Shown: piece by piece, positions 11,336-22,933 of the stretch
How positions within the stretch are numbered: the first letter of the stretch is position 1
Layout: each line of letters begins with the position of its first letter
NCBI RefSeq assembly: GCF_025698545.1
Contig: NC_068573.1
Location: 17,135,874 to 17,199,873, forward strand
Source: Gossypium raimondii
Lineage: Eukaryota > Streptophyta > Magnoliopsida > Malvales > Malvaceae
DNA: 64,000 bases
Direction: 5' to 3'
Notes under the pieces: generated by a model
What the model was told of the DNA's origin: nothing
Databases searched by the model: none
The model's input: only the letters and a program-made list of their open reading frames with translations
Position numbers and translations under genes: made by a program

Positions 11336-13071
11336 CTATGACGGCGGAAGTTTGCATCTTTGAAACATCTTCATCATAATCTGAGTCTCTTTGTTGAAGT
11401 TCATCGTACTTTTTGCTCTACTCGCTTCTCTCGATGCCGCATCTGCTTGAAGTCGTAGCTGTAGTTGTTCATATTTCTTTTGAACCTCTGCTTCTCTCGC
11501 TGCTTCTCTCGCTGCAGCCTCTGCTTCCCTCGCTGCCGCCTCTGTTTTAAGTTGTTGCTGAAGTTCTTCATATTTCCTTTGAACCTCAAATGTGGTCGCT
11601 TGCATCTGAGCCATCTGGTCTTTTAACCTCTGAACTTGACTTGAGATTGACTCCCAAGCCATGTATTGGTGCGAATGGATCCAAAATATTGGGTTAATGA
11701 TAAAAGATCCTTGAAATCGAACCCGACCATACCTTTCGGGACCCAAAACTTCAAGAATAATCCGGTTATCAATGTCTTCAAGATGAATGAACTATCACTA
11801 GAAGCAATCGCCAGACTCAAATTTTTATCCTTTAGTTTTTCCTAATAAATAAATCACATAGTTAGGAACGCAATATATATTAAAAAAAACAAATGCAATA
11901 TAACAATAGTCGCATTACAAGCAATAAATTAAACCATTAGAAAATAAACACTATAAATAACTAAAACAAGTCAAATTGTATTAAGTAAACGTACCATAAT
12001 TTCACCAACTTCAGGAGTCATAGCAGATCCATCTTTCTTCTTATGTGTAATTTCAAAAAGTTGAAGGCGTCCAACTTTTTGACCGGACGGCCGTTCCTAC
12101 AATATAGTAGTAAAAATATCATTTAATAGAAAGTTATACATATTTGAGAATATTAAAAAATTAAAAATACCTCCGCCTCAGCTACACATGCAAAACTTCT
12201 CGACCCGGCTGTGTGAGTGAATTTTTGTTGCTGCCGGCTGCTTTTTCCAACTCGTTCACGATCCTACGTTATAAAATTTTTAGTACGTAAATAGTAAACA
12301 CTATAATCCAAAATAATTACAATAGTTTGGAAGTACGTCGTACCTCGCCTTTCTTCGAATGCCAAAATCTAACCGCATCTTCCCATTGGTACCTCAACAT
12401 ACCCGGCGGGACATTTTGCAATTTCTCATCGAGGGTTGTTTTTGTCTTATAATAATTTTTCTTTAAAGTACTTTTATTGTCTCTCCATCTTTTTCCCAAT
12501 GCCTTCTTTACATAAGCATCCGAGACCTCTAAAACAAACCTCGCCTACAAAAAACACAAGTTAATAAAGTAAATATAAATGAAACTATTTCCCAAGCATT
12601 ACAAATGACATTAACATTTTGTTACCTTAATATTATCGAGGGCTTGGTTTTTGTTGCTATCGGGCATTTGACGCCATGACTCGTAGTTGATAGGCAACAT
12701 ATTCGCATTTCGTGCTAAAATGCCCATGTATCCTGCTAAAAGTCGAGCTTCTGATCCAACAGGCTGACCAAAACTATTTTTGCATACCTTGACATGCTCG
12801 ACTGGATCTAACTCGTATAACTCTCTAAGTAGCGTACGTCCTCGACCTCTGCGCGTCCCACCATTTTCAGCTACAAATGGTATATTATAATATAAGAATT
12901 TGAAAACTAAATCAATTATAAGTCAACACGCATGTAAATTAAATGTAAAATTACTTTGAACTTCTGTAGGATCCTCAGGTGTAATCGGAACATTCAAAGA
13001 TCCAATTGCTGTCTGTTGTTCAGTACTATTTGTTTCTGTCGAGTTTAGATCATTTTGAACAATTCGAAGAT
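11336..13071 (-). pseudogene. Ptta/En-Spm-family CACTA accessory protein gene, degenerate 3' exon
   Basis: Exons read on the - strand, with GT-AG junctions: 12955-13071 (5' limit uncertain; contains RIVQNDLNSTETNSTEQQ), 12626-12870 (LRELYELDPVEHVKVCKNSF, then GSEARLLAGYMGILARNANM), 12344-12544 (RFVLEVSDAYVKKALGKRWR, then PGMLRYQWEDAVRFWHS), 12171-12263 (RVGKSSRQQQKFTHTAGSRS), 11995-12106 (KVGRLQLFEITHKKKDGSAM) and about 11336-11841. This layout and the ARFVLE...HTAGSRSF blocks fit the plant transposase Ptta/En/Spm family (Transposase_24). The last exon has frameshifts around LEDIDNRIILEVLGPERYGR and ITQYFGS-like text, then a coiled coil rich in QLK/AAREAE repeats (about 11400-11640). Upstream, the tandem repeat at 13075-13310 interrupts any further exons. 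It is likely a DNA-binding accessory (TnpA-like) protein rather than the catalytic one. Confidence 0.75.
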
Positions 13072-13074
13072 CTA

Positions 13075-13310
13075 GTTACGTAAGTTATTTAATTTATGTA
13101 AGTTATGTAAGTTACTTAATTTATGTAAGTTATGTAAGTTATGTAAGTTACTTAATTTATGTAAGTTATGTAAGTTATTTAATTTATGTAAGTTATGTAA
13201 GTTATGTAAGGTTCTTAATTTATGTAAGTTATGTAAGTTATTTAATTTATGTAAGTTATGTAAGTTATTTAATTTTTGTAAGTTATGTAATTAATGTAAG
13301 TTATTTAATT
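13075..13310. repeat. Tandem repeat of 'taagttatg' type units
   Basis: The motif 'atgtaagttatgtaagttatttaattt' recurs with small variations across about 235 bp, a minisatellite of 9-bp and about 27-bp higher-order units. It lies at the 5' side of the Ptta-type exons inside CACTA-1. Confidence 0.9.
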
Positions 13311-13829
13311 TGTGATACCTAACATCTTGGTTAATTATATCGAATATTAAACAAAAATCATTCAAACTTGATTTATCATTCAAAATATACGAAAACATGC
13401 GAAATTTTGAATACAATAATATTAGATTAGAGATATGTACCTTTTAATCGAGATTGAATTTTCATATAAATATTAAATCTTGGTTAAATTTGCTATCATT
13501 GTTAGAGATTAGAGATATGTAAATTGGAGGGCTAAATTTATTATTAGATCAATAAAAAAGTCTCGTGTCAGCTTTTCATCTCTCATTTAACAACAATTAA
13601 TCGCATTTCGTGCTAAAATATTTAATTTCAAAAGTTTTAGTGATTAAATAAAAGAATTAATAGTTGAATGATTAAAATAGGACTAATAGATTAGTCACTA
13701 TTTTTATACTTTACAAAAAAATCTAACACGCTGTAGCTTTTCCTAGGACACTTTTATTCTGTCGGCATTTTGAAAGCAAAGCTCCTTAGCAAAAACAAAA
13801 ATTATGCAATAACATTTTGGACCAAAGAC

Positions 13830-14481
13830 ATATAATATATTTGGATACAATTAATTTAGACCAATTAATTTTTTACGTCTAGCACCAAAGACATATAATA
13901 TATTTGGATACAATTATTTTCAAATTTGAATACTTTTAAGTATTCAAAAGGATGAAAACCCAAATCTAAACATTTTGGACCAAAAGAAAAAATTTAGATA
14001 GAAATCATTTTCCTCCTAAACATGTCAGTTGTGAGCTCAGGGCATGGGCTGATTTGATTTAAAAACATAAATAATTTTACCAAATTTTACAACTTTTGGT
14101 AATAAAAACTTTATTCACAAAACTCAACATGAAACCATTTCTCCTCTATGATTGTGAAGAGGAAATAAATAGGAAACTTTCTTTCCACGATAAATTGAAA
14201 ATTCCAATGAATGATCTCATCGAAAAGGAAATTATGCAATAACATGATTCAAAAGCAAATTTACAGGAGTATAAAATATTTAATGTATTTCTATCAATTG
14301 AACATAAATTTAATTTAAGGAAGAGAATAAAAGTAAAAATAACAATCATGAAACCGAGCATATATAGAGAAGAAATGTAATATAATACATTAGAGAATTA
14401 TAAGATAAATAAAGATATTTCAACGTGGTAGATTACCAAATTATTGTGGAATTACACCTACACAACAAAAATAATTTATTA

Positions 14482-14512
<31 letters not shown>

Positions 14513-14650
14513 TATTTTACTTTTAAAATCAAATTTAAAGGTGAAGGCTTAATAGTCTAAATTTTATAAGCACCAAATGGATTTTATAATTTAGACCAAT
14601 TAATTTTTTACGTCTAGCACCAAAGACATATAATATATTTGGATACAAGC
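13830..14650. repeat. Dispersed direct repeats in the CACTA-1 interior
   Basis: The block 'accaaagacatataatatatttggatacaa' occurs at about 13823, 13881 and 14620. Two copies are preceded by 'gaccaattaattttttacgtctag'. An (AT)n microsatellite lies at about 14488-14512. No gene was recognised between 13310 and 15160 apart from short open frames. Confidence 0.75.
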
Positions 14651-15369
14651 TTCATCAAATATGAGTACTTTTAACAATAAATAATTTTGGATTCAGTTCT
14701 AAAATACAATTTCACATCAAATATTGAATATACATTTCTAATTATAGTTTTTCTTTACTAAAATGCTTCTAATTTTCAAACAATGAAAATATTGTAAACA
14801 TATTTCAACAAAACAACAAACTTACCTAAATACGAGCAAAGGAGAAATGCACCCAAAATTCCAAAAATAACGAATTAAAAGCGATCAGATCTGAAGCAAA
14901 GAAGAAATGCACCAAAAATTCCAAGCCATTCAAATGTTGATAAAGGACCAAATCAGCAAACTTACCTAAATACGAGCAGTAACAAATGGTTACTGTTGCT
15001 GTTTGAAGGGTTACTGTTGCTGCAAACTAACAACACCCAATTACTTCTGCATTGTTTGGGGACGGTCGCAAAAGAAGACAACATTAATGTTTTGTATTAC
15101 AACCAAGCAGACGAGGCATAAAGTAAAAAAAAATTTAAAATTTTTCCCACACTAAAAATATAACTTACCGGTGGTTGCGAGAGCAGAGGGCGACGGTGAC
15201 GGTGATGCAGTAGATGAGACGGCGATGGTGATGAAGCAGGCGACGGTCACGGTCACGGCGAAGCTGGTCGAGTTTGGGGGGATTAGGTGCTGAGCAAGCT
15301 AGGGATTTCGGCTAAACAATTGGGGGAAAGTGATGAAGAAGAATCGGGTTTTGCCTGGTTAAAAGGGCT

Positions 15370-16050
15370 AGAAAGAAAACGACGTCGTTTCCACAGATAA
15401 ATGAACCCACTAATAGCGGCGTTTGTAAATAAGCGCCACAAAATGTCCACAGAAACGAAGTCGTTTCAGGAACAGACAGTCAAATTTGTGGCGTTTTGGC
15501 ATAAAACGCCACTCACAACATTGAAAAACGACGACGTTTTCAATGATTAAACTAACAAATTTGCGGCGTTTCTAAATAAGTGCCACTAAACAAACTCGAA
15601 AACGATGACGTTTCCCAAACAGTTATGACAAAATTAACCCATTTGCAGCGTTAATTCCAAAGCGCCACAAAATAAAATTACAAACGATGTCGTTCCTCAG
15701 CCAGTTAGTCAAATTTGTGGCGTTTAGGCATAAGCGCCACTCAATTAACAGTGACTAAACGACTAACTTTGCGGCGTTTACACAAAAGCGCCACTAAATT
15801 AACCGTCCAAACGATGTCGTTTTCCAAAGAAGTAGGACAAGTTTCTGGCGTTTTGGCACAAAACGCCACTAAGAACATCGAAAAACGACGACGTATTCAT
15901 GACTAAATGAACCTATTTGCGGCGTTTATAACCTTTCGCCACTAAGTAACCACCGAAACGACGTCGTTTGCAACGAAATAAAAACGAAACGCAATCGTTT
16001 CCCTAGTAATTAGGATAATTTTGCGGCGTTTTTTCGTGAAACGCCACTAA
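15370..16050. repeat. Array of palindromic AACGACGTCGTT units in CACTA-1
   Basis: Units of roughly 90-110 bp alternate two parts: a 'gcggcgttt...aagcgccact' hairpin and a motif related to the perfect palindrome AACGACGTCGTT. The palindrome or close variants occur near 15379, 15453, 15527, 15603, 15685, 15812, 15880 and 15956. The array is internal rather than at the extreme end, unlike ordinary CACTA subterminal arrays. Confidence 0.85.
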
Positions 16051-16361
16051 GAACATGGAAATTTTTAAAAAATTAAGTTAATTATATCAATATTTTTTTA
16101 TATTTTTATTTTTAATAAACATAAATATTTATGTATATATCTCATATTAAATAAAAAATTGATGTTAATTTTATCAATAACATGTGTTAACATTTTACAA
16201 GCTCTGTATCAAATTAAACGAATTCATGTAAACAATTGAACATTTAATCATTATTCATGTACGCTTTTGGGATTTAACCCATTTTGGTATATATTTGTAT
16301 TTTTAAAATTGATAATTTATATATATCTTTTTTAGATTCAGAAAATATAAAAAACTTAAAT

Positions 16362-16830
16362 TAAACCCTAAACCCTAAATTAACCATAATTAATCCTAAA
16401 CCATATTTTCAGGAATTCGTGTTGCTAATGTTAGTGTGTAGTACAAAACATATATTTTAACCTTAAATTATAAACTGCAAACCGTTAACCACAAGCATCA
16501 AGCCCTAAAACACTAATTAACCTCTCAACATGACTAAAGCGGCCTAAACCCCAAACTGTAAACTATAAACTTTTAAACCCTAAACCCAAAACACTAAAAC
16601 CTACATCATAAACTCTAAACTCAAAACTCTAATATTCACAAAATAATAAACATTATATAATGATTAAACCTAAAACCCTAAAATATATACAATATTAAAC
16701 TTTTTAACTTATAATAATCACTGAACCTTAATCACCAAACTCTCAAACCTTAAACAAAAAACACTAAACCTACATTGTAAACCCTAAACCCTAAACTGTA
16801 ATTCAAAAATAATAAACATTATATAATATC
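16362..16830. repeat. Telomere-like CCCTAAA-rich tract in CACTA-1
   Basis: Degenerate runs of 'aaccctaaaccctaaa' and 'taaacc' variants cover about 470 bp on this strand. They match the plant telomere unit (CCCTAAA)n but are interrupted throughout, so this is an internal telomere-like block and not a chromosome end. Confidence 0.8.
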
Positions 16831-16889
16831 CTATTTCCTACATCATATAATAACATAAATTATATAATAAACTACATATATAATAATCT

Positions 16890-18020
16890 AGAGGCGCTTC
16901 CCACAACGCGCCGCTAATAATATGTTTTAGCGGCGTTTTACCATAAGCGCCACAACTGCTAGTATACATCAAGACCAAAGCGTTGCGTTTTGGTTAATAT
17001 TTTGCGGCGCTTTACAATAAACGCCGCTAATACTATGCTTTAGCGGCGTTTTCAAATAAGCGCCACTAATCCTAATGTACCTCAAGACCAAACTCTGCGT
17101 TTTGGTTAAGAAATATTGCGGCGCTTTTCAGTACTCGCCGCTAATACTATACTTTAGCGGCGTTTTAATATAAGCGGCACAATGATACTATACATCAAGA
17201 CCAAAGCGCTGCGTTTTGGTTAATCTTTTGCGGCGTTTTTCAATAAGCGCCACTAAGCCTAATATACCGCAAGACCAAACTCTGCGTTTTGGTTAAGAAA
17301 TCTTGCGGTGCTTTTCACTACTTGCCGCTAATACTATGATTTAGCGGCGTTTTAATGTAAGCACCAGTACTGCTAGTATACATCAAGACCAAAGCGCTGC
17401 GTTTTGGCTAATATTTTGCGGCGCTTTACAATAAGCGCCGCTAATACTATGCTTTAGCGGCGTTTTTCGATAAGCGCCAGTAATCATAATATACCTCAAG
17501 ACCAAACTCTGCGTTTTGGTTAAGAAATATTGCGGCGCTTTTCACTACTCTCCGCTAATACTATTCTTTAGCGGCGTTTTTGTATAAGTGCCACTAATGC
17601 TAGTGTACCTCATGACCAAACTCTGCGTTTTGGTTAAGATGTATTGCGGCGCTTTTTGGACTCGCCGCTAATTCTATGCTTTAGCGGCGATTTTAAATAA
17701 GCGCCACTAATACTTTCTTTAGCGGCGTTTCCACATAATCGCCACGAATTATATAGTACACTTCTAGTCCAAAACGCTGCGTTTTGGTTAAGAGCTTTTG
17801 CGACGCTTGGAAGTAAACGCCGCTAAAGATGTTCTTTTACAGCGTTTATTCAGAAAACGCCACTGTATGCCCGACTTTTACCGGCGTTTTAGTAGAATCG
17901 CCGCTAATGCTACATCTTCAGCGGCATTTTATGGTTTGCGTCACTAATGCTCGATTTTTAGGGGCGTTTGTAATCCAAACGCCACAAAATGTGCTGCTAA
18001 AACTCTGTTTTGGTGCAGTG
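16890..18020. repeat. CACTA-1 right subterminal repeats
   Basis: Units of roughly 110-220 bp combine 'tttagcggcgtttt...aagcgccactaa' hairpins with a second motif, 'caagaccaaa(g/c)ctgcgttttggttaa'. The second motif is itself an imperfect palindrome (gaccaaa...tttggtt). At least seven such motifs occur between 16970 and 17800. The array ends in the CAGTG terminus. Confidence 0.9.
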
Positions 18021-18023
18021 AAG

Positions 18024-19911
18024 TCTACTAGACAGATTCAAGTTAAAATTAGTGAAAACATAATTATTCCTCCCTTTTAGATATGTTCTCTCTTTCTTTC
18101 CATTCTCTTTTTTAATGTGAATTGAACTCTCTAATTTTACCTTAAAAGAATTTTCACTCACTAAAGTTGAACCATCAAATTGACTTTTATCACTCAATGT
18201 CTCTTTTCTCTTAGCTTTTTTCCATGAATCATCCTCATTTCCCTTTATCCCTCACAAAAATTTTGAAAATTTTATTCATTAGAATACAAATTTGTAGAAG
18301 GAGAATAGATGTCTAACTCGTTCAAATTCATAGACTCTAGAAAACAATTCTCACTATCAACCTTTTCCAACCCGCAAAGTTCACTATCACTATCATCATA
18401 GTTTGCACTATTACTATCATCATAGCTCACACTATTACTATCAACTTCTTTGAAACAAGGTGCAATTTTAGATCTAGGCTCAATAATAGGCACAAAATCA
18501 CACTTACTTTCTTCAAAAACGACGTCACTCAAAGTTTCTTACTCATTCATATCATCAACATCAATGGTAACACTAAAAGAAAACTCCTCAATAGGCTCGG
18601 TGTCATACATACATTTTCTTCGTAACTTTCATCATTGGATGGATAGTGAATCGAACATTGGGAATCATAATTAATGATCTTTTGAACTACACTAATGACA
18701 TTTCACAACAGGTAAGATAAATCATGCTCTCCTTTTCTTGTTGGCATTTAAAGTTTTGGTGATCCTTTTATCACCAAATATTGTTTTAAAATAAAATTAA
18801 ATCAAACTTAGATAAATTAGTTAATTGATTTAAATTTATTATAAAGTAAAACTAGTGATTAACATAAATAAATTAGAAACAAAATATAATAATTTATTAT
18901 AAATTTCAATTAATTAATTAATAATTTATAAAACCATAAAAGTAAAACTTTTTAATAGATGGAAATAATTATTGTTATTTACATTATTTTAGATATTCAT
19001 TATAAATATTCTATTGTTATTAACATTTTTAATCTAAATTTTATTTTCAATAACATTATTTTAATTAAAATTTGTGGGATAAATAGAAATTAATTAGATT
19101 TTTAGAATTTAAAACATATGTAAAAATTAAAAATAAAAATTTGTAAAAGATCTTTTTAGGAATTTTAAATAAATTAGAATAAAATTAAAATTAAAATCAA
19201 ATTTTTTAAAGTCAAATAAAATCAAAATAAAATGTTTTTGAGATTTTGAAATATGGGAAAAGATTATATGAAATTGGGATATCATGTCAACTTATATAAC
19301 TTTCCAATAATTTAATGTCATCTCAGTAAATTTTTTTATGTCATTAATACATAACTTTGATAATATTTTTTTACATAAATTTACAATTATTAACTTAAAA
19401 TTTCTCTACATATCTCAACCATAATTAAAATTTTGTATCTAATTCAACACTAATCACCAAGATTGCTCTGCACTTCTCTAAACCTTTTTTTCTAAATTTT
19501 ATTGGATGATTCAGAGCTGCTACTATTCAACTGTTGTTTTGACGTAAGTTTTAATTTTGAAAGTTTCTATTTCACAGTTACTTTAAGAAGATATGACGAC
19601 GACGATGATTGAATCGAAAATAAACAAAATTCATTTTATTAAATTTTTGTTTTTATTTTATTTTATATTAGACATGTTATTAAATTAAATACACATTACA
19701 CCATTACAAATCATGGAGTTTTTCTTGCTAGTGATCGTGTAGATATTCTGGAGATTTTGTTTTTTTAGTTTGGTGCGAAACTATGTTTGTTTGGGATGTT
19801 AAATATTTTCACTTGATTTTGATTTGTTTGAAATATAGTTGTATATGAAATCTTTGAACATATTGTGACTTTTAATAATAATGATTTAGTTTAATGAAAA
19901 AAAATAGATGT
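18024..19911. other. Spacer between CACTA-1 and CACTA-2, AT-rich
   Basis: A - strand open frame at 18272-18532 encodes an acidic, Ser/Asp/Asn-rich peptide with a repeated SNSxxYDDS pattern. It resembles no family I know. A polyprotein spacer or a chance frame are both possible. From 18780 to 19450 the DNA is nearly all A/T. Nothing else was recognised. Confidence 0.35.
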
Positions 19912-19924
19912 ATACACTACACCA

Positions 19925-20335
19925 AAACAAGCTTTTAGCTGCGTTTTTTTAGGCCTTTAGCGGCGCCTTTTAGCGCCACTAAAAGTATTTGATGCGCTTT
20001 CACTAGCGCCGCAAAAAACGCCGCTATTGACAACGTCGCTAACTTTTGCGGCGTTTATGTGAAAAAATGCCGCTAAAGAACATTACCTTTAGTGGCGCTT
20101 TACAAACAAACGCCGCTAAAGAACATGACCTTTAGCGGCGCTTTACCCACAAACGCCGCTAAAGAACAGAACCTTTAGCAACGCTTTACCCACAAACGCC
20201 ACTAAAGAACATGATCTTTAGCGGCGCTTTACCCACAAACGCCGCTGAAGAACATGATCTTTAGCGGCGCTTTACCAGCAAACGCCGCTAAAAGTACGAT
20301 TCTTTAGCGGCGTTTATTGAAAAACGCCACTAATT
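19925..20335. repeat. CACTA-2 left subterminal hairpin repeats
   Basis: Seven or so units of about 42 bp read 'ctttagcggcgctttacc', 'cacaaacgccgctaaag' and 'aacatga'. They are more uniform than those of CACTA-1, which suggests recent amplification or homogenisation. Confidence 0.9.
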
Positions 20336-20639
20336 TTGGCAAATTTGTAACATCCGATTTTCATCCATATACAATCCTTCTTGTAACATAAAATCCAACC
20401 AAAAACGGAAAATTTAAATGATACTTCAAATTCAATGAAAGATATATATATGATATAAATTAATAACTGAATTATAATTCAAAATATTCTTACAATAATA
20501 TTAAAATTAACAATGTTAAAAATATTCTTACAATAACTAAAGCACACTAAAATGTTTACACAATCACCTCCCAAAAACAGGTGTAGCAGTAACCAGAAGG
20601 GAAAAAAATGGAAAATACACAAATCTAGAAACAACGGTT

Positions 20640-20750
20640 TTTGCCAATCACTTTTTCAGGAGTAATACCGAAAAAATAACCCCCTGGTTTCAACAAAAAT
20701 GACACATTACTTAGAAGTCTCATTGCTTTGTCTTCAGTTTCAAATCTTAA
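20640..20750 (-). pseudogene. Captured exon of mRNA cap guanine-N7 methyltransferase
   Basis: On the - strand an acceptor (TTTGCAG) is followed by LRFETEDKAMRLLSNVSFLL and KPGGYFFGITPEK. This is the conserved 'FETE..A...L.NVS.LLKPGGYFFGITPD' segment of plant cap (guanine-N7) methyltransferases, just C-terminal to the SAM-binding core. Only this exon was recognised and no complete gene surrounds it. It lies inside CACTA-2, so it is best read as a transduplicated fragment. Confidence 0.75.
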
Positions 20751-21919
20751 CTGCAAATAGAAGAATAGAAATGCACTTCAGATTCATCATATTTGTTCAC
20801 ATGACAAATCATCATAAGAGAATTAAATATTTATATATATGCATAAAATAATAAATTTTGAGTGCAAGCAACTACATTATAATCATCATAAAATGAGTTA
20901 CAAACATAAAGATTAAATTTGAAATCTAAATTAAGCTAATAAATTTAAATCCACACCAATTTTATTATCACTAAACTAGTGTGATGAGCCACATACCAAT
21001 GTCGTGTGGTTGAATTGCTTATTGATAGTGTATAGAGTGCAATGATTTGCTTCAATTTAACATATCAATATTTTATATAAATATAATTAATTTAAACACA
21101 CAAGATATATATATGAAATAAATACTCAAATCTACTCTCTCTTTTGTGTGTTTTGCTAAATTTAAAAACATTAATTCACGGTACAACTTTTTTTTAGGTA
21201 CAATAGCACAGGATAACTTTGGATCATTCTTTAAAGCGCATACATTTATGGAATTAATCTACTCATTTATATATATATATATACATAAATTTCAAAATGA
21301 AAAGAAAAAAAATTGGATTTATAGAAAAGACCACAAATATATTAATCAAAAAGCTGTAGAACAACACATGAGCCAAAAACCGATAGCCAGGTTAGACAAA
21401 CCCCTTAAGAAAAGTAGCATTAAATCAAAGCAAAGCATACAGAGCCTAAGGAAAAAGATAAGATGAAGCATTCACTACTTACTTCACCTCTGTTTACCAA
21501 AATTTTATTTTTATAAAAAGATAAAAATCATGGATTCATTCGGTTTAAAATATACATTCTATCATTAGTAAACATCAAATGAATCCCTTTTGAGCGATAT
21601 AATTTTTAAAAAGAATTAAATAAGATCAAATTGGAAAAAAAGTTAACATTTTCTATTTAAAATATAAAATGAAAATTATTTATCTTATTTACAGTTTAAT
21701 TCCATATAAAATATGGATTTTTCCCTGTTTTTATTTTTGCATGTTGCCATGCCTATTTCCAGTTTTCCTGCACTTAAACACTTCAATTTACAACATTTAA
21801 ACACTTCAATTTACAGATCCACCAACAATAAAGTAGCATCAGGATACAAAAACCACCACATTTCAGCACCATTTCCAAAACTATCATAAATTTATATGCT
21901 CATAGCCGAAAACATATAA

Positions 21920-22140
21920 TAGAACCTATAAAGCTAAAATATTAGAGACTGACCTTCTTTTCCTTTTCCAAAATTTCTCTTATAGGACAAGGTAGTGCTG
22001 CCTCTTTGCTTGTCGTTGAACAGTTTTACTAGCAGATTTCTACTCCATCTGTGGAAACTTAATCTTTTTCATATCAGTCTTCCCCTCAGAACTTGCTCAA
22101 TAATTCAACAAAGACCTCGTTAAATTCACAGGATAGAAAT
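21920..22140 (-). other. Exon-like block shared with CACTA-3
   Basis: The - strand reads SSEGKTDMKKIKFPQME, then KSASKTVQRQAKRQHYLVL, with an in-frame stop between them. A close copy lies in CACTA-3 at about 58410-58625. The basic, Lys/Gln-rich composition resembles low-complexity parts of nucleolar proteins, but I cannot assign a family. Confidence 0.5.
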
Positions 22141-22299
22141 TTTTAAAACACAAATTTAAAAAACAAATGCAAACAAAATGACGAGGGAAAAAATCAGTCA
22201 AAAATAGGATAAAAATAGGATAAAATTCCTTAAATGATGTGGATAGAAAGTGGTGAACATGATTGATTCAGGTCATCGCTTGATAAAATTCAAAAATTC

Positions 22300-22350
22300 A
22301 GTACTTACCATCTCTTGGCTGGGCACCTTTAAATTTTCTACTCTCTCTGC
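22300..22350 (-). other. Short exon-like piece with GTAAGT donor
   Basis: The - strand reads AERVENLKVPSQEM immediately followed by a GTAAGT donor. It is too short to assign. It lies between the block at 21920-22140 and the SRP40-like exon, in the same orientation. Confidence 0.35.
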
Positions 22351-22933
22351 CAGTAAATTTATGATTAAAGACATTATTTTGAGATTAATTAAGGGATTTT
22401 TATTAAACGAAACAGATGAACATGATTAAGCACATTGAATGGTAGAAAAATGCTAAAACTTTACAAGTTATAGTTAATTTTATCTTGATATAAATATTTC
22501 AATTCTTGAATTTCCTCAGTAATTGATTAATTTTGAAAACACATTTCTTCGTATGAAATTATCTTCAAGAAAGCATTCTTTTATGGACTAAAAAAGCCTT
22601 TCGGTAAAACAATATTAATTTTCTCACTTTCAAAATTATTTAAAGCAACCAATCTCAAGATCATTCATTAAACAAAATTTTTTTATTTTAGAAAGGTATA
22701 ATTGGAGCAATGCAAATACAATATGCTTTTCCTTCCTACTACTTAACCAAACAAATGTTGTTAACTTTCCACTCTTTTCCTTCTCTTACTTAATTTAGTT
22801 ATCTGACAAAAGGAATGAACTATCTTTTCCTGTCCTTTCCTTTCCTTTCCTTTAGAACCTCTATTTCTTTTTCTTTAGTAACTTCGTCCCAAACATAAGA
22901 TTAGAAAAAGAAAGCAGGGCAAGTACTTTATAC

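Larger units (their letters stand above)
10607..18020. mobile_element. CACTA-1, En/Spm-type DNA transposon, 7.4 kb, TSD AAG
   Basis: The left end reads CACTACACCAGAAC. The right end reads 'ttttggtgCAGTG', a one-base variant of the canonical TAGTG. Both are flanked by the 3-bp duplication AAG (10604-10606 and 18021-18023), as expected for CACTA elements. Subterminal arrays of 'ttagcggcg' hairpin units lie at both ends. The interior holds a Ptta/En-Spm-type gene on the - strand (11336-13071), a tandem repeat, an array of AACGACGTCGTT palindromes and a telomere-like tract. I did not find a TnpD-type (Transposase_21) catalytic transposase, so the element is probably non-autonomous. Confidence 0.9.

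Noticed and set aside
16362..16830. True telomere or chromosome end
   Set aside because: The tract is degenerate, internal to CACTA-1, and has counterparts at the same place in two other elements.
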